From Hsuehochloa calcarea (Eukaryota > Streptophyta > Magnoliopsida > Poales > Poaceae): 64,000 bases of DNA. The notes beneath the pieces were generated by a model that saw only the letters and a list, made by a program, of their open reading frames with translations, was not told the DNA's origin and searched no databases. Location: the NCBI GenBank assembly GCA_036346395.1, contig CM070606.1:21872915-21936914 (forward strand), written 5' to 3'. A program made the translations under genes and the position numbers. Shown piece by piece: positions 11,555 through 22,552 of the stretch. Position 1 is the first letter of the stretch. Every line of letters starts with the position of its first letter.

Positions 11555-12492
11555 GAAAGGGGGGAGATGTAAAACCCCCAAGCACTCATTTAGGAACTCC
11601 AAGTCTTTTTCTAGGGTTTGGAGAGGAGAGGAGAGGAGATGAGAAGCTAGGGTTGGAGAGATTGTGTGTGTGCTCCTTCTGTGAGCTCTTGTCCTCCTTG
11701 TTGGAGTGGCTTTGTAAGCATCTTGTGAGATCAATCAATCTTGTGATGCTCTCTTGAGAGATCATTTGTCTCCTTTGTGTTATTCTCTTTTGATGAATTT
11801 GGTGCTTCCTTGATTCAAGTGTTTATGCTTGGTCTCTTGACCTATTTTATCTTGCTTTGATGTGTGGGAATACTCCTAGAATCATCTAGATCATCAACCC
11901 CCCACAAGCAAGTCTTGAATCAAGATTTTCATATTTCTAGGGTTTGTGCACTTCTTTGGTAAAATCGCCGAGATCGCTTCTGTGAAGTGGATCTGGAGGA
12001 TCGTCGCTAGAAATAGGTCTCTAATATCCTTAGGGAGGTGTGCTGGAAATTTGGTCAAGTTTCATTGGTTGAATCAAAAGTTGGACCAAATTTCGTTTTG
12101 GATTTGTGCTTGGCATTTCGGTTCTGGACTAAATCGGTCTGACCGATTTTGCAACAGCGATCAGACCGCCCGGTTGTGGCAGGTCGAACCGATTTCTAAT
12201 GGTCCGACCGCCAGTTAGTAGCCGGTCCGACCGCTCGTCAAACGTCGGTCCGACCGCAGTTTCACAAATGGCCTGACCGCCGTGCCTGCACTGCACCAGT
12301 GAGATCATTTCTCCACATTTGTGTATTGTGGTTTAAAGAGGGTAATTGAATTCAGCACAAGGCTTCTTCTGTGCGTGTACTGATCTTCTTAGCTCTCATA
12401 GCTAAAGGAGTAAAGTTCGTGTTGAATTTGATTAAGGCGAGAAATTTGAGAAAGCGCCTATTCACCCCCCTAGTCGCCTTTACAGTCCTACA

Positions 12493-12507
12493 AGTGGTAT
12501 CAGAGCC
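12493..12507 (+). promoter_or_regulatory. Primer binding site (initiator tRNA-Met)
   Basis: AGTGGTATCAGAGCC directly after the LTR end CCTACA; it contains the standard plant copia primer site TGGTATCAGAGC. Confidence 0.9.
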
Positions 12508-12547
12508 GGTTAGCTCTTCTCATAGATCTTAACCGGTCTTTGGAGCC

Positions 12548-12781
12548 ATGGCGATCGATGATATTCAATCAAAGCTACATGTTTTTGATGGAGTTGATTT
12601 TGCTTATTGGAAGGCCCGAATGCAGGCCTACATCGAGGCTCAAGGGCACGAAATTTGGCTTAAGGTGAAAAATCCTTATGTCGTGCCAGCCGATGACAAT
12701 TTGATCACTCCAGATGTGGAGGCCAACAGCAAGGCTCGAATTTTTTTTGATTCAAGGTCTTAGTCGATCTGAGTTTGAGCG
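12548..12781 (+). pseudogene. Copia gag, 5' fragment
   Basis: Starts at the ATG at 12548 (MAIDDIQSKLHVFDGVDFAY), 55 bp after the LTR end. It contains the capsid N-terminus FAYWKARMQAYIEAQGHEIW. The reading frame is cut at 12781 by the reverse solo LTR and resumes at 14640, after the GAGCG duplication. There is also a frame disturbance around 12740-12765 (a run of T), so the fragment would not read cleanly into the downstream part even without the insertion. Confidence 0.85.
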
Positions 12782-14634
12782 TGTAGGACCGGAAAGGCGA
12801 CTAGGGGGGTGAATAGGCGCTTTCAAAACTTTCTCGCCTAAGTCGAATTCAACACGAACTTTACTCCTTTAGCTATGAGAGCTAAGAAGATCGAGAGCAC
12901 ACACACGAAGCCTTGTGCCGAACTCGACAAACCCCGACAACCACACGACACAAATGTGGAGACTTAAACTCAAAGGGTTGATCTGGCATCGGCGGTCGAC
13001 CGGCTACCACAGCGGCCTGACCGACGCTCAACCAATGGCCCGACCGGCAACTAATCAAGCGGTCGGACCGGTGGACAACAGTTCGACCCTTGCAAGACAA
13101 ATGGTTCGAAAATACGGCGGTCGGATCGCCGCTATAAGACCGGTCGACCGTTCACCCAAGATCGAAAATCCACCCCAAATCCAAAACGAAATTTGATCCA
13201 ACTTTTGATTCAACCAATGAAACTTGACCAAATTTCGAGCACACCTCCCTAATGATATTAGAGACCTATTTCTAGCGACGATCCTTCGATCCACTTCAAT
13301 CGATCTCTCAAGGATTTAATCAAGAAGTGCACAAACCTTAGAAATATGAAAACTTTGATTCAAGACTTGCTTGTGGGGATTGATGGTCTAGATGATTCTA
13401 GGAGTATTCCCACACATCAAAGCAAGACAAAATGGGTCAAGAGACCAAGCATAAACCCTTGAATCAAGGAAGCACCAAATTCATTCAAATGAGAGAAGAA
13501 CACAAAGAGGAGACAAATGATCTCTCAAGCAAGCATCACAAGATTGATTGATCTCACAAGATGCTTACAAAGCCACTCCAACTAGGAGGACAAGAGCTCA
13601 CCTAAGGAGCATACAATCTCTCCTCTCTTCCTCTCCAAACCCTAACCCTAGAAAAGCAAGGAAGAAACCAAATGAATGCCTCCAAGGTTTTCCTTCTCCC
13701 CTTCCTATTTATACTAGAGAGGACTAGAGTCACATTTGGGGCCCACTCACACATGGGACCCACACAAATCTGCTGAAGCAATCGCCGCTTCACCACGTGT
13801 AGGTTGATCACGGTTCTCATCGACGCCAAGCCTCTCTTGTCCAATCCCATCGAACCTCCCGCAGACTCGCATCGATATCCGCACCGCCGATCCAACCAAA
13901 TGCATCAACCACCCGCTCGATCCATCTTGCCCATCTCGCACCATGCTTGAGTCACACGACCACCCAGATCCATGATCGCTCGACCTCGGCTCTCCAAGCG
14001 TAGTCCCGATCCACTCACCGCTGACGCCGCTGACTCGCAAGCCACCGCACAAAGAATAGACAAACAAACCGTGATCCGGAACAAGTTCTTCACAACTTGA
14101 CCCACGTTAGTTCCACAATGCAATATGCAACAATAAAGCATTGATAACTAAACATTAAACACAATCAACATGCATCAATGCGAACTTGGCTTACCTCCAA
14201 GCCATTGCCGGTCTGACCGCCCCACAGGGCCGGTCGGACCGCTCCCACAACGGCGGTCGGACCGGTCCAAAGGACTTAGCCAAAATTCAAGCGAGAAATT
14301 CCGAAACCTTCTGGAAATTTCAACTCAATAGAACTTTTGACTGGGAGCTCCATAAATGATGGGACCACATCCAGGAGACTCCCCTCACCTGCCTACACAA
14401 CCTATTTTTGGATTAGCTCCAAAACCCAATGTTAGGTCAGGCCGGTCCGACCGGCCACCATTACCGGTCGGACCGACCCACGGGCGGTCTGACCGCCCCA
14501 CACCACCGGTCAGACCGCTTGTGGTCTGACAGCATGAAGCAAACCCCGAAAACGCGAGATTTTGCAAACCAACAAAGCCATTGCCAATTGACTCATCATC
14601 CTGAGATCGTGCACATATCCTCACGATATCCACA
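12782..14634 (-). mobile_element. Solo LTR inserted in gag
   Basis: 1853 bp in reverse orientation, of the same family as the LTRs at 10612 and 18490. It begins TGTAGGACCGG, ends GATATCCACA and is flanked by the 5-bp duplication GAGCG (12777-12781 and 14635-14639). No internal sequence or second LTR is present, so it arose by recombination between the two LTRs of a complete element. TATA box on the minus strand at 13706-13713; hairpin at 14077-14103. Confidence 0.92.
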
Positions 14635-14639
14635 GAGCG

Positions 14640-15597
14640 TGTTGCTCATTTGCTGTCTGCTCATGAGATCTGGCGGACTCTTTGTGATTATCACGAGGGG
14701 TCCACTGCGATCAAGGAAGTGAGACAGAACCATATGAAGAAAGCATACTCTAAGATCGAGCAAAGGCCTGGTGAGTCTTTAGACGAGCTGTGGGGAAGAT
14801 TTTCTAAGATACTTCATGATCTCCGCGCTGTTGATCTTATTTTCACTGAGTCTGAAAATACACACCAGCTGTTGGGTGCTCTTGATGTGAAGGTCTGGGG
14901 GATGAAGATCACTGCCATCAATGACAACACTGTCATGAGTGAGCATACCATGGATAAGCTTTACTCGAGGTTGAAAACGCATGAGATTGATTTTATCTCG
15001 CGTCTCCCCACGACAGAGCCGATGGCTTTAGTGGTCGACCAATCTAAGGGTAGATATTCTGATTCTTTGGATTGTAGCTCATCTGGCTTTTCTTTGTCAG
15101 CTTTGCATTCTTTGAGTGATGAGCAACTTGAGAGACAACCTGAAGATGATTTAGCCCTCCTATCCACAAAATTCACGAGAGCTTACAACAATGTGAGAAA
15201 TAAGAGGAGAGGTGGACCTATCACATGCTTTGAATGTGGTGAGCCGAACCACATTCGCTCCAGGTGCCCCAAGCTGAAGGGCAAGGAGGAGAAGGAGTCA
15301 CAAAGGCTTACTCAAGCGAGGGATGCTAAATCCAAGAAGACAAACTATCGCAAGTTTGTCAGCCGGGTCCTTGAAGCTCTAGAGGATGTGAGCATGAGCG
15401 ATGTGGACTCGGAGGTGGAGGACGACAAGAGTGACTCCCGTGGCAAGAAGAAGGCTCGTGATTTCACGGGCATGTGTTTCATGGCCAAGAACAGCCACGA
15501 CAGCGACACCTCCAACAACGAGGATCCTTTTAGTGATCCCGATGAGGTATGCCCTTCACTTCCTGACATGAAAAGGGCTTTGGTGCTTGCTGAATAG
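14640..15597 (+). pseudogene. Copia gag, central part with zinc knuckle
   Basis: Continues the capsid domain (HEIWRTLCDYHEGSTAIKEV, RPGESLDELWGRFSKILHDL, DKLYSRLKTHEIDFISRLP) and includes the nucleocapsid knuckle CFECGEPNHIRSRC (C-x2-C-x4-H-x4-C, about 15229-15270), which is intact. An acidic segment (DVSMSDVDSEVEDDKSD) follows. The frame ends at TAG (15595-15597) and the same frame stays open for another 220 codons, so the TAG probably replaced a glutamine CAG. Gag would coat the RNA genome in cytoplasmic particles. Confidence 0.85.
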
Positions 15598-17098
15598 AAA
15601 TTGCATAAGCAAGCTAAATTGATTAAGAAACAGGATACTGTGATTGATAATTTGAACCTAGAAGTTGTTAGGCTCAAATCCATTAATCCTGATGATTTCT
15701 GTGATTCATGCTCTAGCTTGCTTAATGAATTGTCAAGCTTAAATTCTGCTCATTCCTCTGTTGTGAATCAACTGAAAAATGCTCTTGTTGAAATAGAATC
15801 TCTCAAGTCTAGTTCTGTTTGCATGGATGTCATTCCGCTTGATGTGACTGCTTTAGACGCTATTCCTTTAACTTGCTCAAATTATGCTTTGCTACAATTA
15901 AAACTGGATAGCTCTTTGAAAGAATTGCAAAAATTTGATGCTAGTCACACTTGCTCTCATTGTAAGAACAATAGGATTAAAATGCAAGAGATGACCGAAA
16001 TGGTTGTTTACTCTAGAGCTACATCTTGTGAAAATTGTCCTAAGCTTACAATTGAGATTGAAGCTTTAAACAAGACTCTTGAAGAGAAAGCTAAAATTAA
16101 AAAATCCATGTCTCTTACTGCTTCCAAGAAAGTCATTGATTCTTCCTCTTGTATGTTGCATGCTGAAGTTGAAACTGTTGTTGGTAAAATACAAGAGGCT
16201 TTTAGAGTCAAGTTTAAGGAGCAGTTGAATAGGATTAAGAAATCCTATTGTGTATTGTGAGGCTCTTAAAGTGGAAGTGGCTCTTCTTAAGAGCAAACAT
16301 GATGAGGCAATCAATTCTAAAAAGTTCTCTAAATGTGGAGTTTTAGCAAAAGAGAATGATTACCTCAAAATGACTCTTGAGAAGTTTTCTAGTGGGAAAA
16401 AGAAACTCAACTTGATTCTCGACCAATCCAAGGTGAGTGTGAAAAACAGTGGCCTAGGTTTTAAGTCCCTAGAGCATTCCAAGAATCACCCACCTAAGAT
16501 TGCTAGAGTTGTGAAAAGTGGTCTGGTTGAGCAAGAACCTCATATGACTTCTAAGGTTGCTTTTAAATCTGCAGGTTCTGCTCAAACTCTTTCTAGCAAG
16601 AAAGGTGCTTCTGTGTCACCAGTACAGACCCCTCAAAAGGTCAAGTATCATTGCACCTTCTGCAAGAAAGAGGGCCACACTGTTGAGTTTTGCTTCCGGA
16701 GAGCAAAGATTGAGAGAAAAGAGAGGATGGACACTTTGAGATCCATCAGAGGAGTCTTTTCACCAGCTGTAGTCTCTAGAGCCAGGCAGCCTATTTATCG
16801 TACCATATATAGGCCTAGGTTTGTAGAGAACTTCGTTGACTCGTTTGGTGGGTCCAGGCAGCATTGTGGTTTAGGATATCGTGAGGAGAGACCACGGGTA
16901 GCACCTAGACAGGGGGAGTATCGGTCTTTTGGTAGATCGTTTTGGAGAGGTCCAGGTGGTGCTCGTGTGCATTCTTATGATTTTATTCCTAATCATTTTT
17001 CTGCTGCTTCTTCTGCTATTCCCAGGCATCGTGCTTCTCAGTACTGGACTCCTAGATCGTTTATCTCTAACCCCAGTACTGAGGCATGGATGTTTTGA
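15598..17098 (+). pseudogene. Copia gag, C-terminal coiled-coil and second knuckle
   Basis: After the TAG the same frame gives HKQAKLIKKQDTVIDNLNLE and a long heptad-rich, Cys-containing stretch to 16258. It then shifts by one base near 16245 into the frame that ends at 17098. The second part contains FSSGKKKLNLILDQSK, NSGLGFKSLEHS and a second knuckle-like motif CTFCKKEGHTVEFC (about 16650-16692), and ends QYWTPRSFISNPSTEAWMF. In autonomous relatives a similar QYWVPK-type motif sits just before the protease, so the protein stops where pol would begin. Confidence 0.75.
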
Positions 17099-18474
17099 GG
17101 GAATTTTCTCTTTTTGCATTCATTGTATCATAATGCATTTTTCATTTCAAAATCTTGCATTGTATAATAAAACTTATGGAGCTTTGAGTATTATCCTTGT
17201 ATGGCTTGATTTCATACTCTATACCCTGTCATGTCAAGTGATAGTCTGCTAGACTTTTTTTATGGCTCTTCGTGTTTTAGCTTAGCTTTCACCTTGCTAG
17301 CTTTATATCTGTGAACAAATTGAATCAAATCATGTCTTGTAGGATATTGTGACTAGTTTTGCTCTAGTGATCCTCTTATGATTCATGCCATGTCATATAG
17401 GTTAAATTGAGTCTTGAACTTATTTTGAGATGAAAAATGAGCTTTTTAACTTCTTAAGTCAAGCAAATGAAGAATGAGATTTTATGTGCGAAAAAACTGA
17501 TCTCACCAATCCTTTCTCATGAGACGGCTTACCATTGCACTAGGCATGAACTCAGGGAAAGTTTTGGATGACCTAGACCACTCTTTTAAGCTTCTTGCTT
17601 GAGATGGTCGCGGCAAGGCTTGAGATCTAGCACAATGAAAAAAAATCTTTTTTAGGAAAATGCTCAAAAGGCTAAGTGCTTGAATATTGCTCCATATTTG
17701 AACTCTTAATGCTCAAAATGCCTCAGTTCCAGTTTTGAGTCTCTCTTTACTTATAGACATGGCTTGACTCATTTTTGGTTGCTTTTAGTGAAACTATGAT
17801 ATTGAGCAACCTTTCATGGTTTTAATTCTTGTAATCTCAGATTGCTGCTATTTTGGTATTAGCTTTGCAGTACATGTTTTGCCATGATTGAATATAGCTT
17901 CTTCACTTAATATGGCTTGGTATAATTCTTGTACTGTCTACATGGTTAATGGTCATGGCTCCTTTTTATTAAATTTCAAAAATAAAGTCATTCCTTCATA
18001 CTCCTTCTTTTCCCATGCATCTTGATGAATTCATTGTCAAAGGGGGAGAAGGATTGTGAAAAATGTTGTTTTGGAGCTTTTGGTTTCATACATAAGGTTT
18101 CATATAAAAGAACTTCTTAAAATAAAAAAATGAACCTTCTGAAAATTTGTGATCATAGTGAGTTGAGTCTCTGGGTTTTATTGCCTTTTTCTGATTATAT
18201 TCGCAATTGAAGAAGACTCACAATGATCAAAGGTCAAATAGAACATTTGTCTTTCATTTGGACCTAAGTGAGATTTTTGGCCACTTTCTGGAATTTGAAT
18301 CCTTTTGTGCTTTCATTGCCTTATCTCACTTGCTTATACTATTCTGAAGCCAGCTTGGTCGTTTCCTAGGCTTTTTCTTGCTTATGGACCAAGTTGTGCC
18401 TTTATGTGAAAACGACGAATTTTTTTACTTTTCAAACCTTGAAACTACATTTTCTAGGAAATTGCCAATGTGTT
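17099..18474 (+). other. Non-coding interval before the PPT
   Basis: AT-rich, with no pol motif in any frame. A purine tract CAAAGGGGGAGAAGG near 18037 precedes the functional-looking tract at 18475. Extra polypurine tracts upstream of the 3' LTR are a known Sirevirus trait. Confidence 0.6.
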
Positions 18475-18489
18475 CATCAAGGGGGAGAT
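18475..18489 (+). promoter_or_regulatory. Polypurine tract
   Basis: CATCAAGGGGGAGAT directly before the 3' LTR start TGTGGATATCG. It primes plus-strand DNA synthesis in LTR elements. Confidence 0.85.
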
Positions 18490-19692
18490 TGTGGATATCG
18501 TGAGGATATGTGCACGATCTTAGAATGATGAGTCAATTGGCAATGGCTTTGTTGGTTTGCAAAATGTCGCGTTTTCGGTTTTGTTAGCTCGCTGCACCAC
18601 AAAGGTCTCGATCGGTATCAAGGCGGTCGATCGCCAGGAAGAGGTCCGACCGGCCGTGTGTTCGGTCCGACCGGTATTGACTAACAAAGGATTTTGGAGC
18701 TGATCCAAAAATAGGATGTGTAGGCAGGTGAGGGGAGTCTCCTGGATGTGGTCACATCATTTTTGGAGCTCCCAGTCAAAAGTTCTATTGAGTTGAAAAT
18801 TCCAGAAGGTTTCGGATTTTCGAGATGGAATTTTGGTTGTCCTTTCGGGCGTCCGACCGCCGTTATGGAATCGGTCCGACCGCCCAAATCGGTCGGATCG
18901 GTGTGGTGGGGCGGCCGATCACCGATCACTTGAAGGTGAGCCTTCTTGGCATTGATGTGTTTGGATTGTGTTTAATGTATGGATGTCAATGCTTTATTGT
19001 TGCATATTGCATTGTGAAACTAACGTGGGTCAAGTTGTGAAGAACTTGTTCCCGGAGACGATTGGTTTGTCTATTGTCGCGCGGTGGCTTGCGTGTCAAC
19101 GACGCCAACGGTGAGGTGGATCGACTACGCTTGGAGAGCCGAGGTCCGAACGATCATGGATGCCGGGTGAGGTTGTGTGACTCAAGCATGGTGCGTAATG
19201 GGCAAGATGGATCGAACGGTAGTTCGGTACCGTTGGATCAAAGCGGTGCGAAGTCGGTGCAAGTCTCTGGGAGGTTCCGATGGGATTCGGACGAGAGAGA
19301 CTTGGCGACGTGATGAGAGCCGCTGATCAACCTACACGTGGTGAAGCAGGCGATTGATTCAACAGATTTGTGTGTGTGGGTCCCATGTGTGTGTGGGTCC
19401 CATAAGTGAAACCCTAGGCCTCTCCTATAAATAGAAAGGGGGGAGATGTAAAACCCCCAAGCACTCATTTAGGAACTCCAAGTTTTTTCTAGGGTTTGGA
19501 GAGGAGAGGAGAAGCTAGGGTTGGAGAGATTGTGTGTGTGCTCCTTGTGTGAGCTCTTGTCCTCCTTGTTGGAGTGGCTTTGTAAGCATCTTGTGAGATC
19601 AATCAATCTTGTGATGCTCGCTTGAGAGATCATTTGTCTCCTTTGTGTTCTTCTCTTTTGATGAATTTGGTGCTTCCTTCATTCAAGTGTTT
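18490..19692 (+). repeat. 3' LTR of the outer element, first part
   Basis: Homologous to 10612-11815 of the 5' LTR, including hairpin (19027-19053) and TATA box (19426-19433). The LTR is interrupted after TTCAAGTGTTT at 19692 by a younger element and resumes at 27921. Confidence 0.9.
19426..19433 (+). promoter_or_regulatory. TATA box in LTR
   Basis: TATAAATA at the same position as 11547-11554 of the 5' LTR. Confidence 0.6.
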
Positions 19693-21503
19693 TGTGGATA
19701 TCATGGGGATATGTTCCAGATCTTAGGATGATGTGACAATTGGCAATGGTGTTTACGGTTTGTCGTTTCACGTGTTTTCGACAAAGCTACAGGCATTCTG
19801 GACAGGGGCGGTCCGACCGGTCCTAGCACGGCGGTCCAACCGGTCCCAAATCGGTCGGACCGGCCATGTGGGGCGGTCGGACCGACGGTGACCTAAAAGT
19901 GGTCAAAACGAGCTGAGCCAAAAATAGGTGTTGTAGGCAAGTGAGGGGATCCCAATGCACTTGGTCTCATGATTTTTGGAGTCTCCAGTAAGAAGTTCTA
20001 TTGGTTTAAAGTTTCCAGTAGGTTTCGGATTTTCAGGGGTTGAAATTCGGCTAAGTCCCTGGTGGCGGTCCGACCGGCTCACAGGGAGCGGTCCGACCGG
20101 CCAGAGGGCAGTCCGACCGGCTCACAGGGAGCGGTCGGACCGGTATTGACTTGAACGTCGGCCAACTTCGTGGCGATGTTGATTTGTTAGGTCAAAGTCA
20201 TTGGTATCGTGGCATATGGTTTGCATGATGCATGTTTTGACTAACATGGGTCAAGTTGTGAAGAACTTGTTCCCAAATTCGTGTTTGCTTGTCTATGGTT
20301 GTGCAGGTTGCTTGGTGGTCAACGACGGTCAACGGCGAGGAGGATCGGGACTAGACTTGGAGAGTTGAGGTCCAGAACGATCGACGATGCCGGGTGAGGT
20401 CAATGACTCAAGCGTGACACAAGATGGACAAGGGTGACCTATTGGCAAATCTATGGCGCATGGTGAAGCGGTTTAGGTCAAAGGTTAAAGACTCGCTTAT
20501 GGCGCATGCGTGTGTGACCCGTTTGTTAGTGGGCCTTAACGGGAGCCCAATGGAGTCAAACCCTAGGAGTCTAGGCCTCCACTATAAATAGGGGGAGGTG
20601 GTGGCTGCACCATCTATCTCTTTTCTCTCTCGCCTCTTTTTGTTGAGAAACCCTAATTGGCTTAGGGGAGTTGAGGTGGAGGCTAGGGCTCTTTATAGTT
20701 TGAGGTGAATTTCGTGATCTTGGATTGACCACTGATCCATGATGGCGTGGGTGTAATCCAGCGACGATCACGTTCTTAATCTATACAAGGTTTGCTTGAG
20801 ATAAGTCTCTTTTCGTTCTTGCTTTCGATTTCGTGATTTTAGGGCTTTCTTTGATCCGCGAGTTTGTGATTGATTCTTTCACGTGAATTAGCTTGCTGTG
20901 ATATGTGTGAATCTATCTAGCATCATCTTGATCATCAATCTCTCACGAACAAGCTTTAGGATCATGTTTTCGCTTCTTGCCCTGCTTTAGACCTTCATTA
21001 ATCAATTGGCAATTGCTCAGGATCTATCCAAGAATTATCATAATATTCGATTGGAATAGGTCCTCAATAGCATATAGAAGGTGTGTGCAAAGTTTCATAA
21101 AGATTGGAGTTGAGAATCAAAAGTTTCACCTAATTGCAACTTCGCTTTGGTGATTTTATCATTGCGGATCGGTTCGAGTCGGCGGTCCGATCGCCTTTGT
21201 CATCACCGTCGAGACCGATTTTGAGCGGTCCGACCGCCAAGACAACAATGGGTCGAAATCGGTCCAACCGATTGGTTCCAGAGGTCGGACCGCCCGTGCT
21301 TTGAGTTTTTGCAATCTTAGTTGATTTTGTGTTTTTGCTTAGGGGGTTTAATTGGATTCAATACTAGTCTTCCGCTGTACTGGTATATTGATCTTCATAG
21401 CTTCATCATAGCTATTGGAGTGAAATTGTGTTGAATTCATAATTTGAGAAAAAGTGAGCGTGCTCCTATTCACCCCCCCTCTAGTCGCCTTTTCGGTCCA
21501 ACA
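19693..21503 (+). repeat. 5' LTR of the nested element
   Basis: 1811 bp, TGTGGATATCATG to GGTCCAACA. Palindrome clusters lie at 19808-19890, 20061-20145 and 21176-21295. Hairpin at 20248-20274 and TATA box at 20583-20590. Equal in length to the 3' LTR, though substitutions and small indels are visible between them, mostly in the palindrome clusters. Confidence 0.92.
20583..20590 (+). promoter_or_regulatory. TATA box in LTR
   Basis: TATAAATA within CCTCCACTATAAATAGGGGG; the same sequence is at 26987-26994 in the 3' LTR. Confidence 0.65.
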
Positions 21504-21518
21504 AGTGGTATCAGAGCC
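21504..21518 (+). promoter_or_regulatory. Primer binding site (initiator tRNA-Met)
   Basis: AGTGGTATCAGAGCC directly after the LTR end GGTCCAACA. Confidence 0.9.
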
Positions 21519-21562
21519 AGGTTAGTTCAATCTTGATCTTAACCGGTCACTGAACTTTGGCG

Positions 21563-22490
21563 ATGGATAGATTCTCTACAAAACCGCATATCTTTAATGG
21601 GCACGACTATGCCTATTGGAAGAATCGTATGCGAGTATTCCTTGAGAGCGAGGGACAAGTTATGTGGGACGTTGTTCGATCCCCGCTCATTATTCCTGAG
21701 GTTGAAACTCCTGCTTCTGTGGTTCTTTTGGCTAACAACAACAAGGCCAAGAATCTTTTATATGGTGCGCATGGTAGACAAGAATATGATAGGATTTGCA
21801 ATTTTACGACTGCGCACGAGATTTGGAACACTCTCGAAACATATCATGAGGGTTCGTCCCAAATTAAGAAAGTGCGCCAAACGATCTATAAGCGTGATTA
21901 TAACAAATTTGAGATGCGCCCCGAGAGAGCATCGATGACATTTTCAATCGTTTTAATAAAGTAATTAATCAAATGAAAGCTGTTGATATTGAATACTCTC
22001 AATCTGAAAATGCCACCCACCTCTTGGCTGCAATCAACACCAAGGAGTGGGAGATGAAGGCTACTGCTATAGAAGAGAATGTTGATCTTTCAAGTCTTAC
22101 TTTATAATTGCTTTATAGTAAACTCAAGACTCATGAAATTAAAAGAGTTGATCATCCCAAGAAAGATAATTTAGCTTTGGTAGCAGATCCTCTCAAAAAG
22201 GCTTTTGATGACTCTTTTGAATCTTCTTCTGGATTTTCATTGCTTGTTTATCTGCTATTCATGAAGAGGAGCTTGAGAATATCCCTGAGATTGAGTTAGC
22301 CCTTTTAGCTAAAAAAATTCACACGGGCTTACAACAATGTAAGAAATAAAAGAGAGGTGGTCCTTATTTGCTATGAGTGTGGAGAGCTCTACCACATCCG
22401 CCAATTGCCCCAAGCTAAAAGGTAAGGGTAAGCACAGGAGGAGAAGACACTTGGAAGAAGCCTCATGAGAACAATTCGAGTATGATGTCA
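21563..22490 (+). pseudogene. Copia gag, capsid and knuckle region (broken)
   Basis: The start ATG at 21563 matches the position of the lost start in the minus-strand copy; the upstream in-frame TTG at 21557 is unlikely to be used. Capsid motifs are present: HDYAYWKNRMRVFLESEGQ, AHEIWNTLETYHEGSSQIKK. A one-base deletion near 21922 (after EMRP) shifts the frame. The protein then continues as INQMKAVDIEYSQSENATHL, a TAA interrupts it near 22105, and a further frameshift lies near 22240. The knuckle at about 22367-22410 reads CYECGELYHIRQ and then loses its last ligand through another shift. Not functional as it stands. Confidence 0.85.
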
Positions 22491-22552
22491 TGTCAAGCTT
22501 ATAAAGGCCGCCACGGGTCCTTGCCGCTTTTGGAGATCAATCCATTAGCGAT

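Larger units (their letters stand above)
10612..12492 (+). repeat. 5' LTR of the outer copia element
   Basis: 1881 bp. It starts TATGGATATCG where the 3' LTR starts TGTGGATATCG, so one substitution has hit the terminal TG, and it ends GTCCTACA. It holds three palindrome clusters (10725-10803, 10980-11059, 12133-12263), the hairpin at 11163-11189 and a TATA box at 11547. Confidence 0.9.

Noticed and set aside
10725..12263. Regularly recurring short palindromes that could suggest a CRISPR array
   Set aside because: Units are only 10-11 bp, spacing is irregular, they sit inside LTRs with TATA boxes and primer sites, and the genome is eukaryotic.
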